A stretch of DNA of 11,287 nucleotides from a bacterium (GCA_030544165.1 JAUNRP010000048.1:1-11287), one strand, 5' to 3'; positions 1 through 7,738 are shown, counted from the stretch's first letter. Notes: generated by a model from the letters alone, not told the origin. Translations and numbers: made by a program.

Positions 1-753
1 CGCCTCCGCGAGCTGGCCGCCGCCGGTATCCAGCCCGTCCGTGACCTGGAGCCCGCGCACCACCACGTCCTCGGCATCCCGCAGCTCGGCATCGAGCCGG
101 GCGGCCACGGTGGCCAGATCGTCCAGCGCCTCCAGGTCCAGGCCGCTCGGGTCCAGGCGGATGTCCCAGTAGACGAACGGCGCGCTCTCGACGGCGGCCA
201 GCGCCTCGTCGTCGGGCAGCAGGAAGGGGTCCTCGGCGAGCACGGTGGGGGTGCCGGCCACGGCGGGCTCGGGCCGTGACCACGTGCCGCTCACGGTGTG
301 CGCGGTGCCCGCCACCTCCACGGTGGTGCCGGGGGCGAGGGCGAGGTCCGCGGGCGCGAGGAGTTCGCCCGCCCCGGGCCACGTCCCCTCCACGACGACG
401 GCGGACGGGTCCGCGCTCGCCACCTGCCGCGTGCCGTCTCCCGTATCCGCACGCTTGCCCTCCGAGACCATGGTGCGGCCCACCTCGGTGGTGAGGCCCT
501 CTGTTACCGCGGCGATGCCCGCGCGTGCGGCGGCGTCCTGGGCGGCCGGATCCTCAGCAATGCGGGTGCGGATCTCCCAGGCGGGGGCGCCGCCGAGCTG
601 GCCATCGATCGCGGAGCGGCTCGCGGCGGTGGCGGTGACGCCCGCGCCTGCGATGGTGAGGGCCACCAGGGCCGTGGCGGCCGCCACGAGGAGGGCGAGC
701 CCCGCCAGCAGGGTGCGCCGGGCTGATGCGCGCCGGAGCGCGAGACCGCCCAT
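1..753 (-). CDS. FtsX/MacB-like ABC transporter permease, N-terminal part (runs off left edge)
   Basis: The reverse strand is open from an ATG at 753 to the window edge, giving 251 residues without a stop. A GAGG Shine-Dalgarno lies 4 nt before the ATG. The product starts with a basic stretch (LALRRASARR), then one strong hydrophobic segment at about residues 14-37. A long polar, Ala/Asp/Glu/Thr-rich domain follows with no further membrane segment in the visible part; it includes VYWDIRLDPSG and ends in a GLDTGGGQLAEA stretch. A single N-terminal helix followed by a large extracytoplasmic domain fits actinobacterial FtsX-like permeases of the MacB type, whose other membrane helices would lie to the left of the window. 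Such permeases pair with a separate ATPase, which is not visible here. The gene lies 50 bp after the fused peptide-transporter ATPase on the same strand, so co-transcription is possible, but a functional link is unlikely. It could also be another membrane-anchored secreted protein. Confidence 0.65.
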   Translation of the reverse strand, partial: MGGLALRRASARRTLLAGLALLVAAATALVALTIAGAGVTATAASRSAIDGQLGGAPAWEIRTRIAEDPAAQDAAARAGIAAVTEGLTTEVGRTMVSEGKRADTGDGTRQVASADPSAVVVEGTWPGAGELLAPADLALAPGTTVEVAGTAHTVSGTWSRPEPAVAGTPTVLAEDPFLLPDDEALAAVESAPFVYWDIRLDPSGLDLEALDDLATVAARLDAELRDAEDVVVRGLQVTDGLDTGGGQLAEA

Positions 754-803
754 GCCACCTCGCTTCCCGGGTGCGGGCCAGCGGCGGCTGGCCGGTGGTG
801 CCG

Positions 804-2624
804 CTACTTGCCGGAGCGGCGGAAGATGCTGCGCGCGGCCTCGTTGCGCGAGGCCTCCGTCTCCACTCCAGCCCTCTTGAGGGAGGCCTCGAAGCCGGTG
901 GTGTCCAGCTCCACCACCTCCTCGCCAAGGCTGCGCAGGAGCGCGTGGCGCTCCTCGCGGCGGCGGGCCTGCTCGATCGGGTCCGGCACCGGCGCCGCGG
1001 CCAGGAGCCGCTGGGTGTACTCCTCACGCGGGTTGAGGAGGACCTCCTCGCGGGTGCCCTGCTCCACCACCTCGCCGTACTGGAGGACCACCACGCGGTG
1101 GGCGAGCGAATCAATCACCGCGAGATCGTGGGAGATGAAGAGGCACGCGAACCCGAACTCGTTCTGGAGTTCCGTGAACATGGCGAGCACCGCCGCCTGC
1201 ACCGAGACGTCCAGGGCGGAGGTGGGCTCGTCCGCCACCAGCAGGTCCGGGCTGAGCGAGAGGGCGCGGGCCACGGACACGCGCTGGCGCTGGCCTCCCG
1301 AGAGCTCGTGGGGGTAGCGGTTGTAGACGGAGCGCGGGAGCTTCACGGCGTCCAGGAGCTCGTGCACCCGATCGATCCGGGACTGTTTGCTGCCCTCGTT
1401 GTGGACCTCGAGCGGCTCGCGGATCACGTCACCGATGGGGAGGCGGGGGTTGAGCGAGGCGGCGGGATCCTGGAAGATCACGCCGATCCGCTTGCGCACG
1501 TCCTTGAGCTCGGTGCCGTAGAGGCCGAGGAGGTCCTCGCCGAAGAGCTGGATCTCGCCGGCGGCCGAGGGGATGAGGCCGAGGAGGGCGCGACCGATGG
1601 TGGACTTTCCGGAGCCGGACTCTCCCACCAGGCCCACGATCTCGCCGCGGCGCACATCGAAGGAGACATCGTTGACGGCGCGGAACGGCTTCTTGCCCTG
1701 CCGCTTGTAGTCCACCACCAGGTTCCGGATCTCGAGCGCCTTGGTGGTCTCGGACTCGTCCACCGGGTTGGGGCGGTAGCCGAACTGGCCATGGCCCTCT
1801 CCGAGGTGCGGCACGGCGTCCAGCAGGCGCTTGGTGTAGGTGTGCTGCGGGTTGAGCAGCACCTCCTCCGAGGAGCCGGACTCCACGATCTCGCCCTTGA
1901 ACATCACCGCCACGCGATCGGCCATGTCCGCCACCACGCCCATGTTGTGGGTGATGAGCAGGATGCCGGTCTGGAGGCGGTCCTTCAGGGAGCGCAGGAG
2001 ATCAAGGATGTCCGCCTGCACGGTCACGTCCAGTGCCGTGGTGGGCTCGTCCGCGATGATCACATCCGGGTGGCACGCGAGCGCCATGGCGATCACCACG
2101 CGCTGGCGCATACCACCGGAGAGCTCGTGCGGGTACTGGCTCACCCGGCGCTCGGGCTCGGGGATCCCCACGGCCGCGAGCAGCTCGATCGCGTTGTTCC
2201 ACGCCTCCCGCCCGTAGGCGATCCCGTGGAGCTCCATGCCCTCGATGAGCTGGTCACCGATCTTGAGCACCGGGTTCAGGGCCGTCATGGGCTCCTGGAA
2301 CACCATGGCCACCTTGTTGCCGCGCACCTGGCGGAGCTGGCGGAGATCGAGGTACCCGATGGATTCGCCTCCCACCACGGTCTCGCCGCCGATGTTGGCG
2401 TTCTTGGGGAGCAGGCCCAGCGCGGTGGTGGCGGTCACCGACTTACCAGAGCCGGACTCACCCACCAGGGCCACCACCTCGCCCGGGTTCACGTGCAGGT
2501 TGATGCCCTTGACCGCGTGCACCGAGCCGAACTCGGTGCGGAAGCGGACGTCCAGGTTCTGGAAATCGAGGACGGCGTTGTGGCCCTCGGCGGTGCTGGG
2601 GGTGCTCGTGGGAGTCACAGTCAT
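804..2624 (-). CDS. Peptide ABC importer ATPase, fused OppD-OppF type (two nucleotide-binding domains)
   Basis: This 606-residue protein carries two complete ABC ATPase domains in tandem and would supply both ATP sites of the importer. Domain 1 has Walker A GESGSGKS (about 55-62), Q-loop Q110, signature LSGGMRQ (168-174), Walker B VIIADEP (188-194) and H-loop H226. Domain 2 has Walker A GESGSGKS (334-341), Q385, signature LSGGQRQ (441-447), LLVADEP (461-467) and H499. Each domain ends in the oligopeptide-transporter extension (LLNPQHTYTKRLLDAVPHL and LLNPREEYTQRLLAAAP), typical of the OppD/DppF family. A polar tail of about 55 residues closes the protein. All catalytic residues are intact in both halves, so both sites should hydrolyse ATP. 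An AGGAG site precedes the ATG, and the gap to the OppC-type gene is only 17 bp, so it is the last gene of the importer operon. The fusion of D and F is common in actinobacteria. The substrate cannot be read from the ATPase. Confidence 0.96.
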   Translation of the reverse strand: MTVTPTSTPSTAEGHNAVLDFQNLDVRFRTEFGSVHAVKGINLHVNPGEVVALVGESGSGKSVTATTALGLLPKNANIGGETVVGGESIGYLDLRQLRQVRGNKVAMVFQEPMTALNPVLKIGDQLIEGMELHGIAYGREAWNNAIELLAAVGIPEPERRVSQYPHELSGGMRQRVVIAMALACHPDVIIADEPTTALDVTVQADILDLLRSLKDRLQTGILLITHNMGVVADMADRVAVMFKGEIVESGSSEEVLLNPQHTYTKRLLDAVPHLGEGHGQFGYRPNPVDESETTKALEIRNLVVDYKRQGKKPFRAVNDVSFDVRRGEIVGLVGESGSGKSTIGRALLGLIPSAAGEIQLFGEDLLGLYGTELKDVRKRIGVIFQDPAASLNPRLPIGDVIREPLEVHNEGSKQSRIDRVHELLDAVKLPRSVYNRYPHELSGGQRQRVSVARALSLSPDLLVADEPTSALDVSVQAAVLAMFTELQNEFGFACLFISHDLAVIDSLAHRVVVLQYGEVVEQGTREEVLLNPREEYTQRLLAAAPVPDPIEQARRREERHALLRSLGEEVVELDTTGFEASLKRAGVETEASRNEAARSIFRRSGK

Positions 2625-2641
2625 TTCTCTCTCCTGGTCTC

Positions 2642-3706
2642 TCAGTCGAGCTGCTGGCGCGGGTCGAAGGCGTCTCGCAGACCGTCACCAATGAAGTTCA
2701 CGCAGAGCGCGATGGTGAGGATCATGAGGCCGGGCCACCAGAAGAGCCAGGGCCGCACGGTGAATGCCTGCTGGTAGGTGGAGATCAGCACACCCAGGGA
2801 GGTGTCCGGGGGCGAGACTCCGAAGCCGAGGAACGAGAGGCCCGATTCGGTGAGGATCGCGCCGGAGATCAGGAGCGTGGCGTTCACGATGATCGTTCCG
2901 AGCGCGTTGGGCAGGATGTGGCGCACGATGATCCGCGGGGTGGGCGTTCCGATCGCCCGTGCCGCCATCACGAACTCCCGCTCGCGCAGGGAGAGCACCT
3001 CGCCGCGGACCAGGCGCGCGAGCCCGGTCCAGGAGATGATTCCCAGCATGATCGAGAGGGGCACCACGCCACCGCCGGCGATCTGGCCGAGCACGGCGGC
3101 GAGCACGAGGCCCGGGATGATGATGAAGAGGTCCGTGAACCGCATGAGCAGGCCCTCCATCATGCCGCGCTTGTATCCCGCGACCGCACCGATGAGGGTG
3201 CCGATGAAGGTGGCGATCAGGCCCACCATGAAGGCGATCTGCAGGGAGATCTGGGTTCCCCGCATGGTGAGCGCGAAGTAGTCCTTGCCGATCGTGTCCT
3301 GCCCGAACGGGTGGTCACCAATCGAGGGCGGCCACAGGGTCATGGTGGGCTTGCCCATGTTCTGGACCTGGGCGGGGATCTCAACGCCCCACTTCCACCA
3401 GCCGGGGATGGGCCCCCAGCCGATCGAGGTGGTGGCAAGGACGACAATGCCGATCAGGATGGCGAGGGAGGCCATGGCCGCCTTGTGGCGGAAGAAGCGC
3501 CGGCGCACCAACTGGCCCTGGGAGTAGGACCGATCGGTCTTACCCTCCAGGTCCTCCTCCACCGAGAAGTCGGTGGTGGTGGGGCGTACGCGGTGCTCGA
3601 TGTCATGGCGGAGCCGGGAGTCCGCCGAGGTGGGCTCCTCCGCCTCCTGGATCTCCTGGGACTGGCGGACGAGGTCCTCGCGTCCTGGTTCGTGGGGCAG
3701 CGTCAT
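2642..3706 (-). CDS. Peptide ABC importer permease, OppC/DppC type
   Basis: This inner-membrane permease of 354 residues should pair with the OppB-type subunit to form the translocation pore. Residues 1-75 are a charged cytoplasmic N-terminal extension rich in Glu, Arg and Asp, longer than in many DppC proteins. The first membrane helix is at about 76-97. An extracytoplasmic stretch containing the family motif DHPFGQDTIGKDYFA (131-145) follows, and the core has about five more helices. The EAA loop that contacts the ATPase is at about 245-272 (FVMAARAIGTPTPRIIVRHI). The C-terminal FIGDGLRDAFDPR is characteristic of the family. The ATG at 3706 is preceded by a GGGAGAGA purine run. It sits 61 bp downstream of the OppB-type gene on the same strand. 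A possible 18-codon reading frame in that gap ends in a 4-nt overlap with this start codon. Confidence 0.95.
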   Translation of the reverse strand: MTLPHEPGREDLVRQSQEIQEAEEPTSADSRLRHDIEHRVRPTTTDFSVEEDLEGKTDRSYSQGQLVRRRFFRHKAAMASLAILIGIVVLATTSIGWGPIPGWWKWGVEIPAQVQNMGKPTMTLWPPSIGDHPFGQDTIGKDYFALTMRGTQISLQIAFMVGLIATFIGTLIGAVAGYKRGMMEGLLMRFTDLFIIIPGLVLAAVLGQIAGGGVVPLSIMLGIISWTGLARLVRGEVLSLREREFVMAARAIGTPTPRIIVRHILPNALGTIIVNATLLISGAILTESGLSFLGFGVSPPDTSLGVLISTYQQAFTVRPWLFWWPGLMILTIALCVNFIGDGLRDAFDPRQQLD

Positions 3707-3767
3707 CGGGTCTCTCCCATCGTCCGGATCGCGGGCGTGGTGGTCAGGTACGTGGTCATGGGGTGCC

Positions 3768-5288
3768 TCACCTCGTGATCCGCGGATCGAGCACGGCGTA
3801 CATGAGATCGGCCACCAGGTTCATGACGATGGCGGCGATTCCCGTCACCAGGAAGAAGGCCATGACCGGTGGCGGGTCAACGTTGGCGAGACCCGCCCGG
3901 AAGAGCTCACCCATTCCCTTCCACCCGAACACCGTCTCTGTTATCACCGCTCCACCGATCAGGCCGGCGAAGTCGAACGCCACGATGGTGGTGAGCGGGA
4001 TGAGCGAGTTGCGGAAGGCGTGCTTGGTGATGACGGTGCGCTCCGGCAGGCCCTTGGAGCGGGCCGTGCGGATGTAGTCCTGGTTGAGCACCTCGAGCAT
4101 GGAGGCGCGGGTGTAGCGGGTGTAGCCCGCGAGTGAGACGAGCATGAGCACCAGCGTGGGGAGCATCAGGTGCGTGGCCACATCGATGAAGCTCTGCCAG
4201 TAGTCACCGTTCAGGTTGGGGGTCACGGCGCCGATGGTGGGGATGGGCCGCTTGTTGATCGAGTAGTAGTGGGACCAGTTGGTGAGCATGAGGTCCATCA
4301 GTGCGATGAAGGACATCACCATGGCCACGCCGATCGAGAGGCCGATTGCGTGCTTCCGCGAGAACCCGCCGAGCAGGTAGCCGCAGGCCACGGCCACCAG
4401 GATCGCGAACGCGAAGCAGAGGAGCAGGAAACCCGTGGACGGGCTGCTCAGCAGCATTCCCCGGAGGATCGCGTAGGCCACGATCCCGATTCCGGTGGTG
4501 GCCCCAACCGCGGTGACCACCTTCCTGTTGTCGAAGCCCATGGTCATGGCCAGGATCAGGGCGGCCGCACCGGCAGAGGCCAGGATGAACACCGGCAGGC
4601 CCACCGAGGGCTGGGTGAACCAGCGCACCACATCGAAGTAGTAGAGGATCCCCACCACGAACGCGAACGTTGCCCCCATGGAAATCAGGATGCGGCGGAG
4701 CCCGCCGCCCACGGCGAGGCCGACCGCCAAGGCGGCCACCAACCCTGCTCCGATCATGAAGAACAACGAGATGTTGGGATCCGCCAGCCAGTTGTTGAAG
4801 CGGATGGCCGCGTACTCCTTGAGGAGCACCGCCGCCCAGAAGACGGGGAGTGAGAAGAAGAGGAAGGCCATGAACGTCACGGCGTAGTCAAAGCCGGAGT
4901 ACTGGCGGATGGCGGTCAGAATACCGAGCGCGATTCCGATGACGATCGAGAGCAGGGTGGCCAGGATCACGAGGCGCAGGGTGGAGGAGGCGGCCACGGT
5001 GAGCATCCCGCCCACGGGTACACCCTCACGGTTGGTCCCGAGGTCACACTGGCCGATCACACAGCTCGCGGCACCGCGCAGCCACACGATGTAGCGCTCC
5101 CACCAGGGGAGGTGGAGGCCCATGTTCGCGGAGCGCTGGCGCATCTGGTTGTCACGGTTCGGGCTCTGGGACTCTCGTAGGTCCTCGAGCGGATCACCGG
5201 AGATGGTGATCAGGAAGTAGAGGAGCACCGAGCCCACCAGCAGCACCACCGTGGAGATGGCCACGCGCCGGAGAATGTATTTGACCAC
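3768..5288 (-). CDS. Peptide ABC importer permease, OppB/DppB type, with large central transmembrane insert
   Basis: The N-terminus (MVKYILRRVAISTVVLLVGS, then LITISGDPLEDL) and the C-terminal part are typical OppB/DppB. The C-terminal part has an EAA loop at about 405-435 (DYIRTARSKGLPERTVITKH), followed by the family motifs AVITETVFGWKGMGELF and the ending LDPRITR. Family members are usually about 305-340 residues, but this one is 506. The extra length lies at about 165-345, between the third core helix (SLPVFWAAVLL) and the helix before the EAA loop. It appears to contain six hydrophobic segments (about 173-193, 200-217, 231-249, 257-276, 285-306 and 313-334). An even number would keep the topology of the core. 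A short insert with two cysteines (CVIGQCDLG, 76-84) lies in the first external loop. The start is GTG with AAGGA 7 nt upstream. The gene lies 320 bp after the binding-protein gene. The function of the insert is unknown. Confidence 0.93.
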   Translation of the reverse strand: MVKYILRRVAISTVVLLVGSVLLYFLITISGDPLEDLRESQSPNRDNQMRQRSANMGLHLPWWERYIVWLRGAASCVIGQCDLGTNREGVPVGGMLTVAASSTLRLVILATLLSIVIGIALGILTAIRQYSGFDYAVTFMAFLFFSLPVFWAAVLLKEYAAIRFNNWLADPNISLFFMIGAGLVAALAVGLAVGGGLRRILISMGATFAFVVGILYYFDVVRWFTQPSVGLPVFILASAGAAALILAMTMGFDNRKVVTAVGATTGIGIVAYAILRGMLLSSPSTGFLLLCFAFAILVAVACGYLLGGFSRKHAIGLSIGVAMVMSFIALMDLMLTNWSHYYSINKRPIPTIGAVTPNLNGDYWQSFIDVATHLMLPTLVLMLVSLAGYTRYTRASMLEVLNQDYIRTARSKGLPERTVITKHAFRNSLIPLTTIVAFDFAGLIGGAVITETVFGWKGMGELFRAGLANVDPPPVMAFFLVTGIAAIVMNLVADLMYAVLDPRITR

Positions 5289-5412
5289 GAACGAATCCTT
5301 ACGCCTCCCGGTCCGCCGCTGGTGGCAGAGGGCCGGTTGTCAGTTCCGGGGATCACCCCGCAAGGGGAACAGGGTGACAGCCTAACCCCGGGGTCACGGG
5401 GAGCGGCGTTGG

Positions 5413-5448
5413 AGAGCAGTTTGCTCTACTTTGCGTATGCTTCGCAAA
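5413..5448. repeat. Two further small hairpins (AGAGCA/TGCTCT and TTTGCG/CGCAAA)
   Basis: AGAGCA (5413-5418), GTT and TGCTCT (5422-5427) form one 6-bp stem with a triloop. TTTGCG (5430-5435) and CGCAAA (5443-5448) form a second 6-bp stem with a 7-nt loop. They are only 2 bp apart and directly abut the 17-bp inverted repeat, so three stems stand in a row. Confidence 0.6.
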
Positions 5449-5450
5449 CG

Positions 5451-5485
5451 CGTGGGGCAGGTGGCGAATCGCCACCTGCCCCACG
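5451..5485. repeat. Perfect 17-bp inverted repeat around a single base
   Basis: CGTGGGGCAGGTGGCGA (5451-5467) is followed by one A and then its exact reverse complement (5469-5485). In RNA this folds into a stem of about 16 bp closed by a 3-nt loop, the strongest structure in the gap. No T-run follows on either strand. It may be a barrier to 3' exonucleases or a transcription attenuator between the binding protein and the permeases. As DNA it could also be a protein-binding dyad. Confidence 0.8.
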
Positions 5486-5497
5486 GGTTGGAGCATC

Positions 5498-5547
5498 GGG
5501 AGCCAGTGGGGCTCCCAGCGCACTCGGTGCGCGGTGCCCGCCGGCGG
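5498..5547. repeat. Cluster of two hairpins and a GC palindrome
   Basis: GGGAGCC (5498-5504) pairs with GGCTCCC (5510-5516) across 5 nt. GCGCAC (5518-5523) pairs with GTGCGC (5527-5532) across TCG. CCGCCGGCGG at 5538-5547 is a perfect 10-bp palindrome. Short GC palindromes are expected by chance in such DNA, but the first two have exact arms of 7 and 6 bp and are side by side. Confidence 0.5.
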
Positions 5548-5563
5548 TCAGCCGGGGAGCGGT

Positions 5564-5598
5564 GGTGGTGGGACCCGGGAGGCCCGTGCCCCACCACC
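5564..5598 (-). terminator. Stem-loop 10 nt after the oppA-type stop, terminator- or stabiliser-like
   Basis: Perfect 9-bp arms GGTGGTGGG (5564-5572) and CCCACCACC (5590-5598) enclose 17 nt that contain a smaller CGGG/CCCG stem. No U-tract follows in the transcript direction, so it is not a canonical intrinsic terminator. It could be a partial terminator or a 3'-end protecting hairpin for the binding-protein mRNA. Confidence 0.5.
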
Positions 5599-5608
5599 GG
5601 GGTGCTGA

Positions 5609-7660
5609 TTACTCAGCGAACGCCCACTGGGAGGCGTTCCAGGACACGCCGTCCTGGCCAGCCGTGTCGATCACGTTCTCCAGGTTGGAGTCGTGAGCGG
5701 CAACGCCCGGGTGGGCGTAGATCGGCAGACCGAAGAGGTCATCCCAGAGGTGCTGCTCGATGATCTTGATCTGCTCGGTGTGAACCGAGCTGTCAAGCGA
5801 GGAGGCGAGGGTCCGGAACGCAGCGTCGACCTCGGGGTTCGAGTACTCGCCGTAGTTCTGCGGGTTCGGACGGCCCGACTCGTCGTTCGCGTAGATGTTC
5901 TGGCCGGAAGCGATCTGGCCGGAGCCCGCCCAGGCGAACAGCGCCACGTCGTACGCACCGTTGGGGAGCGTGCGGGTGAAGAACTGGTTGTTCGACACGT
6001 CCTCAACGTTGAAGCCAACCTGGTCACAGGAGGCCTTGATCAGCTCCACCGTGGACTGACGGCGCGGGTTCGGGCCGTTGTAGCCGAGGCGCAGGGTCAC
6101 GCCATCCTCAAGACCAGCCTCTTCGAACTTGGCGCGAGCCGCGTCCAGGTCGACCACGTCGTAGCGGCCGTCGTAGGCAGCCGAGACGACCTCGTCATAC
6201 GTGTCCTGGAACGGGAACACCTCGCGGGCGTTCATGAGGGTGGTGTCCGGGGAGAGCGGCGCGATGAGGGTGTCAACGATCGCCTGACGCGGCACGCAGA
6301 GGGCGAACGCCTCGCGAGCGGCCAGACCACCGGCCTCGTCCGAGAAGAGGGCGGCCGGGACGGTCTCCGCCTCGGTCTCCTCCTGGACGGTCGGGTCAGC
6401 AGCCTCGGCCTCGGTGATCGGGTCCTCGTTCACCCACTCGCCACGGAAGTTGAAGTCCAGGTGCTCCCAGGTCAGGGTCGAGCCCTGGAGGATGGTCACC
6501 GCATCGCCCTGAGCCTCGAGCTGCAGGATCGTGTCAACGGTGGCCTGCGGATCGATCACGTGCAGCTCCTGGTTGGCGAGGGCCTGGACGTGCTGGCCCG
6601 CGTCAAGGAAGCGGAAGGTGAGCTTGCTCGTGGCCGGCGGGGTGCCCCACCAGGCCGGGTTCGGCTCGAGGGTGATCGACTGGCCGGCAACCCAGCCATT
6701 CGGCATGAGCTGGTAGGGGCCGGAGGACGGCGCGATCGCCGGGTCCGGGAGCTGGCCGGGCTCGGAGAGCCAGCCACCCTCACCGTTCCAGAAGCCCGCC
6801 ACGGACTTCACGGTCTCGGCGTCGCGGTCGAGAACGGCCTGCGCGAGCTCGTCGGAGGTCAGTCCAGCCGACTCGGCGAGGACGTGCGCGGGCAGCGTGC
6901 CACCGATCATGAGCTGCCAGTCCGGGTACTTCTCGGAGTACTCGACCGTGAAGGTCTTTCCGCCGACCTCACCCTGCGGGCCCTCGGGGATGTAGACCGG
7001 GCCGGAGGAGGAGACGTGGTTGAACACGGGGTTCTCCTCGCCCTCCATCACGAACTCGGGATTCTGGGCAGCCCAGTCCAGGAGGTAGTCGTTGATGGTG
7101 ATCGGGGTGCCGTCAGACCACACCGCGTCATCGGAGATGGTGTACTCCACAACCATCGGCTCATCATCGCCGCCGAGGCCCGAGACCAGGTCGAACGTAC
7201 CGAAGTCGGTGTTACGGCAGATGGTGCCGTCCGTGCCGAAGTACATGAAGCCGGAGGTCATCTGGCCGGAGATCACGCTGTTGTACGTGGAGTACGTGTC
7301 AGCGGTGATCGTGTTGTAGCCGGAGTACTCCTGCTCGCCGGTCGAGAAGAAGATCTCGCCCTCTTCGGTGGCGGTGACGCCAATATCCTGGAGACACGCC
7401 GGGTTGTCGCTCGTGTCAGTGGGGGGAGCCTCAGCCGCGGGAGCAGCCTCGGTGGTCTCCTCCGTGGTGGGGGCCTCGGTCTCCTCAGTGGTCTCAGCCT
7501 CTGTGGTGGTTTCCTCGGCTGCAGTCGTGGTCTCCTCGGCTGCGGTGGTGCCGCCTGCCGGGGTGGTGGGGGTCTCGCCACCACCCGAGGTGCACGCCGA
7601 AAGCGCAAGCACGCCAGCCGCGGTTACCGCGACGGCGGCCTTGAGTCGCCTCGTCTTCAA
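5609..7660 (-). CDS. Peptide ABC importer substrate-binding lipoprotein (SBP family 5)
   Basis: This 683-residue secreted protein should capture the solute (peptides, or another family-5 ligand) and deliver it to the OppB/OppC-type pore. It begins with a lipoprotein signal peptide: basic MKTRRLK, a hydrophobic core, and the lipobox LSAC with Cys23 as the predicted lipidated residue. Residues about 30-85 are a Thr/Glu/Ala/Pro low-complexity linker with repeated EETTT units. The binding domain follows, with the family motif WSDGTPIT (about 181-188), a central LCVPRQAIVDTLIAP stretch, and near the C-terminus NPRRQSTVELI and HLWDDLFGLPIYAHPGV. Even without the linker it is longer than the usual 500-560 residues. 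The start is TTG, chosen because AGGAGG (7665-7670) lies 4 nt upstream and an in-frame stop lies a short way further up. It is the first gene of the importer operon. The ligand cannot be deduced. Confidence 0.95.
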   Translation of the reverse strand: MKTRRLKAAVAVTAAGVLALSACTSGGGETPTTPAGGTTAAEETTTAAEETTTEAETTEETEAPTTEETTEAAPAAEAPPTDTSDNPACLQDIGVTATEEGEIFFSTGEQEYSGYNTITADTYSTYNSVISGQMTSGFMYFGTDGTICRNTDFGTFDLVSGLGGDDEPMVVEYTISDDAVWSDGTPITINDYLLDWAAQNPEFVMEGEENPVFNHVSSSGPVYIPEGPQGEVGGKTFTVEYSEKYPDWQLMIGGTLPAHVLAESAGLTSDELAQAVLDRDAETVKSVAGFWNGEGGWLSEPGQLPDPAIAPSSGPYQLMPNGWVAGQSITLEPNPAWWGTPPATSKLTFRFLDAGQHVQALANQELHVIDPQATVDTILQLEAQGDAVTILQGSTLTWEHLDFNFRGEWVNEDPITEAEAADPTVQEETEAETVPAALFSDEAGGLAAREAFALCVPRQAIVDTLIAPLSPDTTLMNAREVFPFQDTYDEVVSAAYDGRYDVVDLDAARAKFEEAGLEDGVTLRLGYNGPNPRRQSTVELIKASCDQVGFNVEDVSNNQFFTRTLPNGAYDVALFAWAGSGQIASGQNIYANDESGRPNPQNYGEYSNPEVDAAFRTLASSLDSSVHTEQIKIIEQHLWDDLFGLPIYAHPGVAAHDSNLENVIDTAGQDGVSWNASQWAFAE

Positions 7661-7664
7661 TGTT

Positions 7665-7670
7665 CCTCCT
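7665..7670 (-). promoter_or_regulatory. Ribosome binding site deciding the TTG start of the binding protein
   Basis: The minus strand reads AGGAGG, then AACA, then TTG. There is no ATG or GTG in frame at a suitable distance, and the lipoprotein signal peptide begins immediately after, so the TTG start rests on this site. Confidence 0.8.
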
Positions 7671-7738
7671 AGGGGATTTCCTTACCGCGAGCGGAAGTGG
7701 CCATGATTGACGCACAACCAAACGCAGGGTGTCCGCAA

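Larger units (their letters stand above)
5289..5608. other. Gap of 320 bp between binding-protein and permease genes, filled with stem-loops
   Basis: No credible gene lies here; the short open frames lack ribosome sites and are products of GC bias. Inverted repeats found by eye, in the order of leftward transcription, are at 5564-5598, 5538-5547 (a GC palindrome), 5518-5532, 5498-5516, 5451-5485, 5430-5448 and 5413-5427. Beyond them are a CCCC-N4-GGGG hairpin at 5356-5367 and a 10-bp palindrome at 5385-5394. A weak -10-like TAGGCT on the minus strand (5379-5384) has no recognisable -35, so a second promoter for the permease genes is possible but unproven. The layout suits partial termination or mRNA processing that keeps the binding protein more abundant than the pore subunits. 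Confidence 0.8.

Noticed and set aside
801..819. CCGCT/AGCGG hairpin at the end of the fused ATPase gene
   Set aside because: It has only 5-bp arms overlapping the stop codon and no U-tract, so it is expected by chance in this GC-rich DNA.
245..880. Plus-strand frame of 211 codons at the left end
   Set aside because: It is antisense to the permease-like frame, with Pro/Arg/Ala/Ser low complexity and no family motif. The minus frame has a signal-anchor helix, a ribosome site and a balanced composition.
726..2777. Long plus-strand open frame (683 codons) opposite the fused ATPase
   Set aside because: It is exactly antisense to a well-supported gene with intact ABC motifs. Its translation is His/Glu/Gly/Leu-rich low complexity with no family motif, a typical GC-bias shadow.
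5379..5384. Possible minus-strand -10 box (TAGGCT) for a separate permease promoter
   Set aside because: There is no -35 match at 16-18 bp, so it is not strong enough to list as a promoter.
5693..7672. Long plus-strand open frame (659 codons) opposite the binding-protein gene
   Set aside because: It is antisense to the lipoprotein, its composition is Val/Arg/Gly/Leu-biased, and it has no recognisable domain. It arises from codon bias of the real gene.
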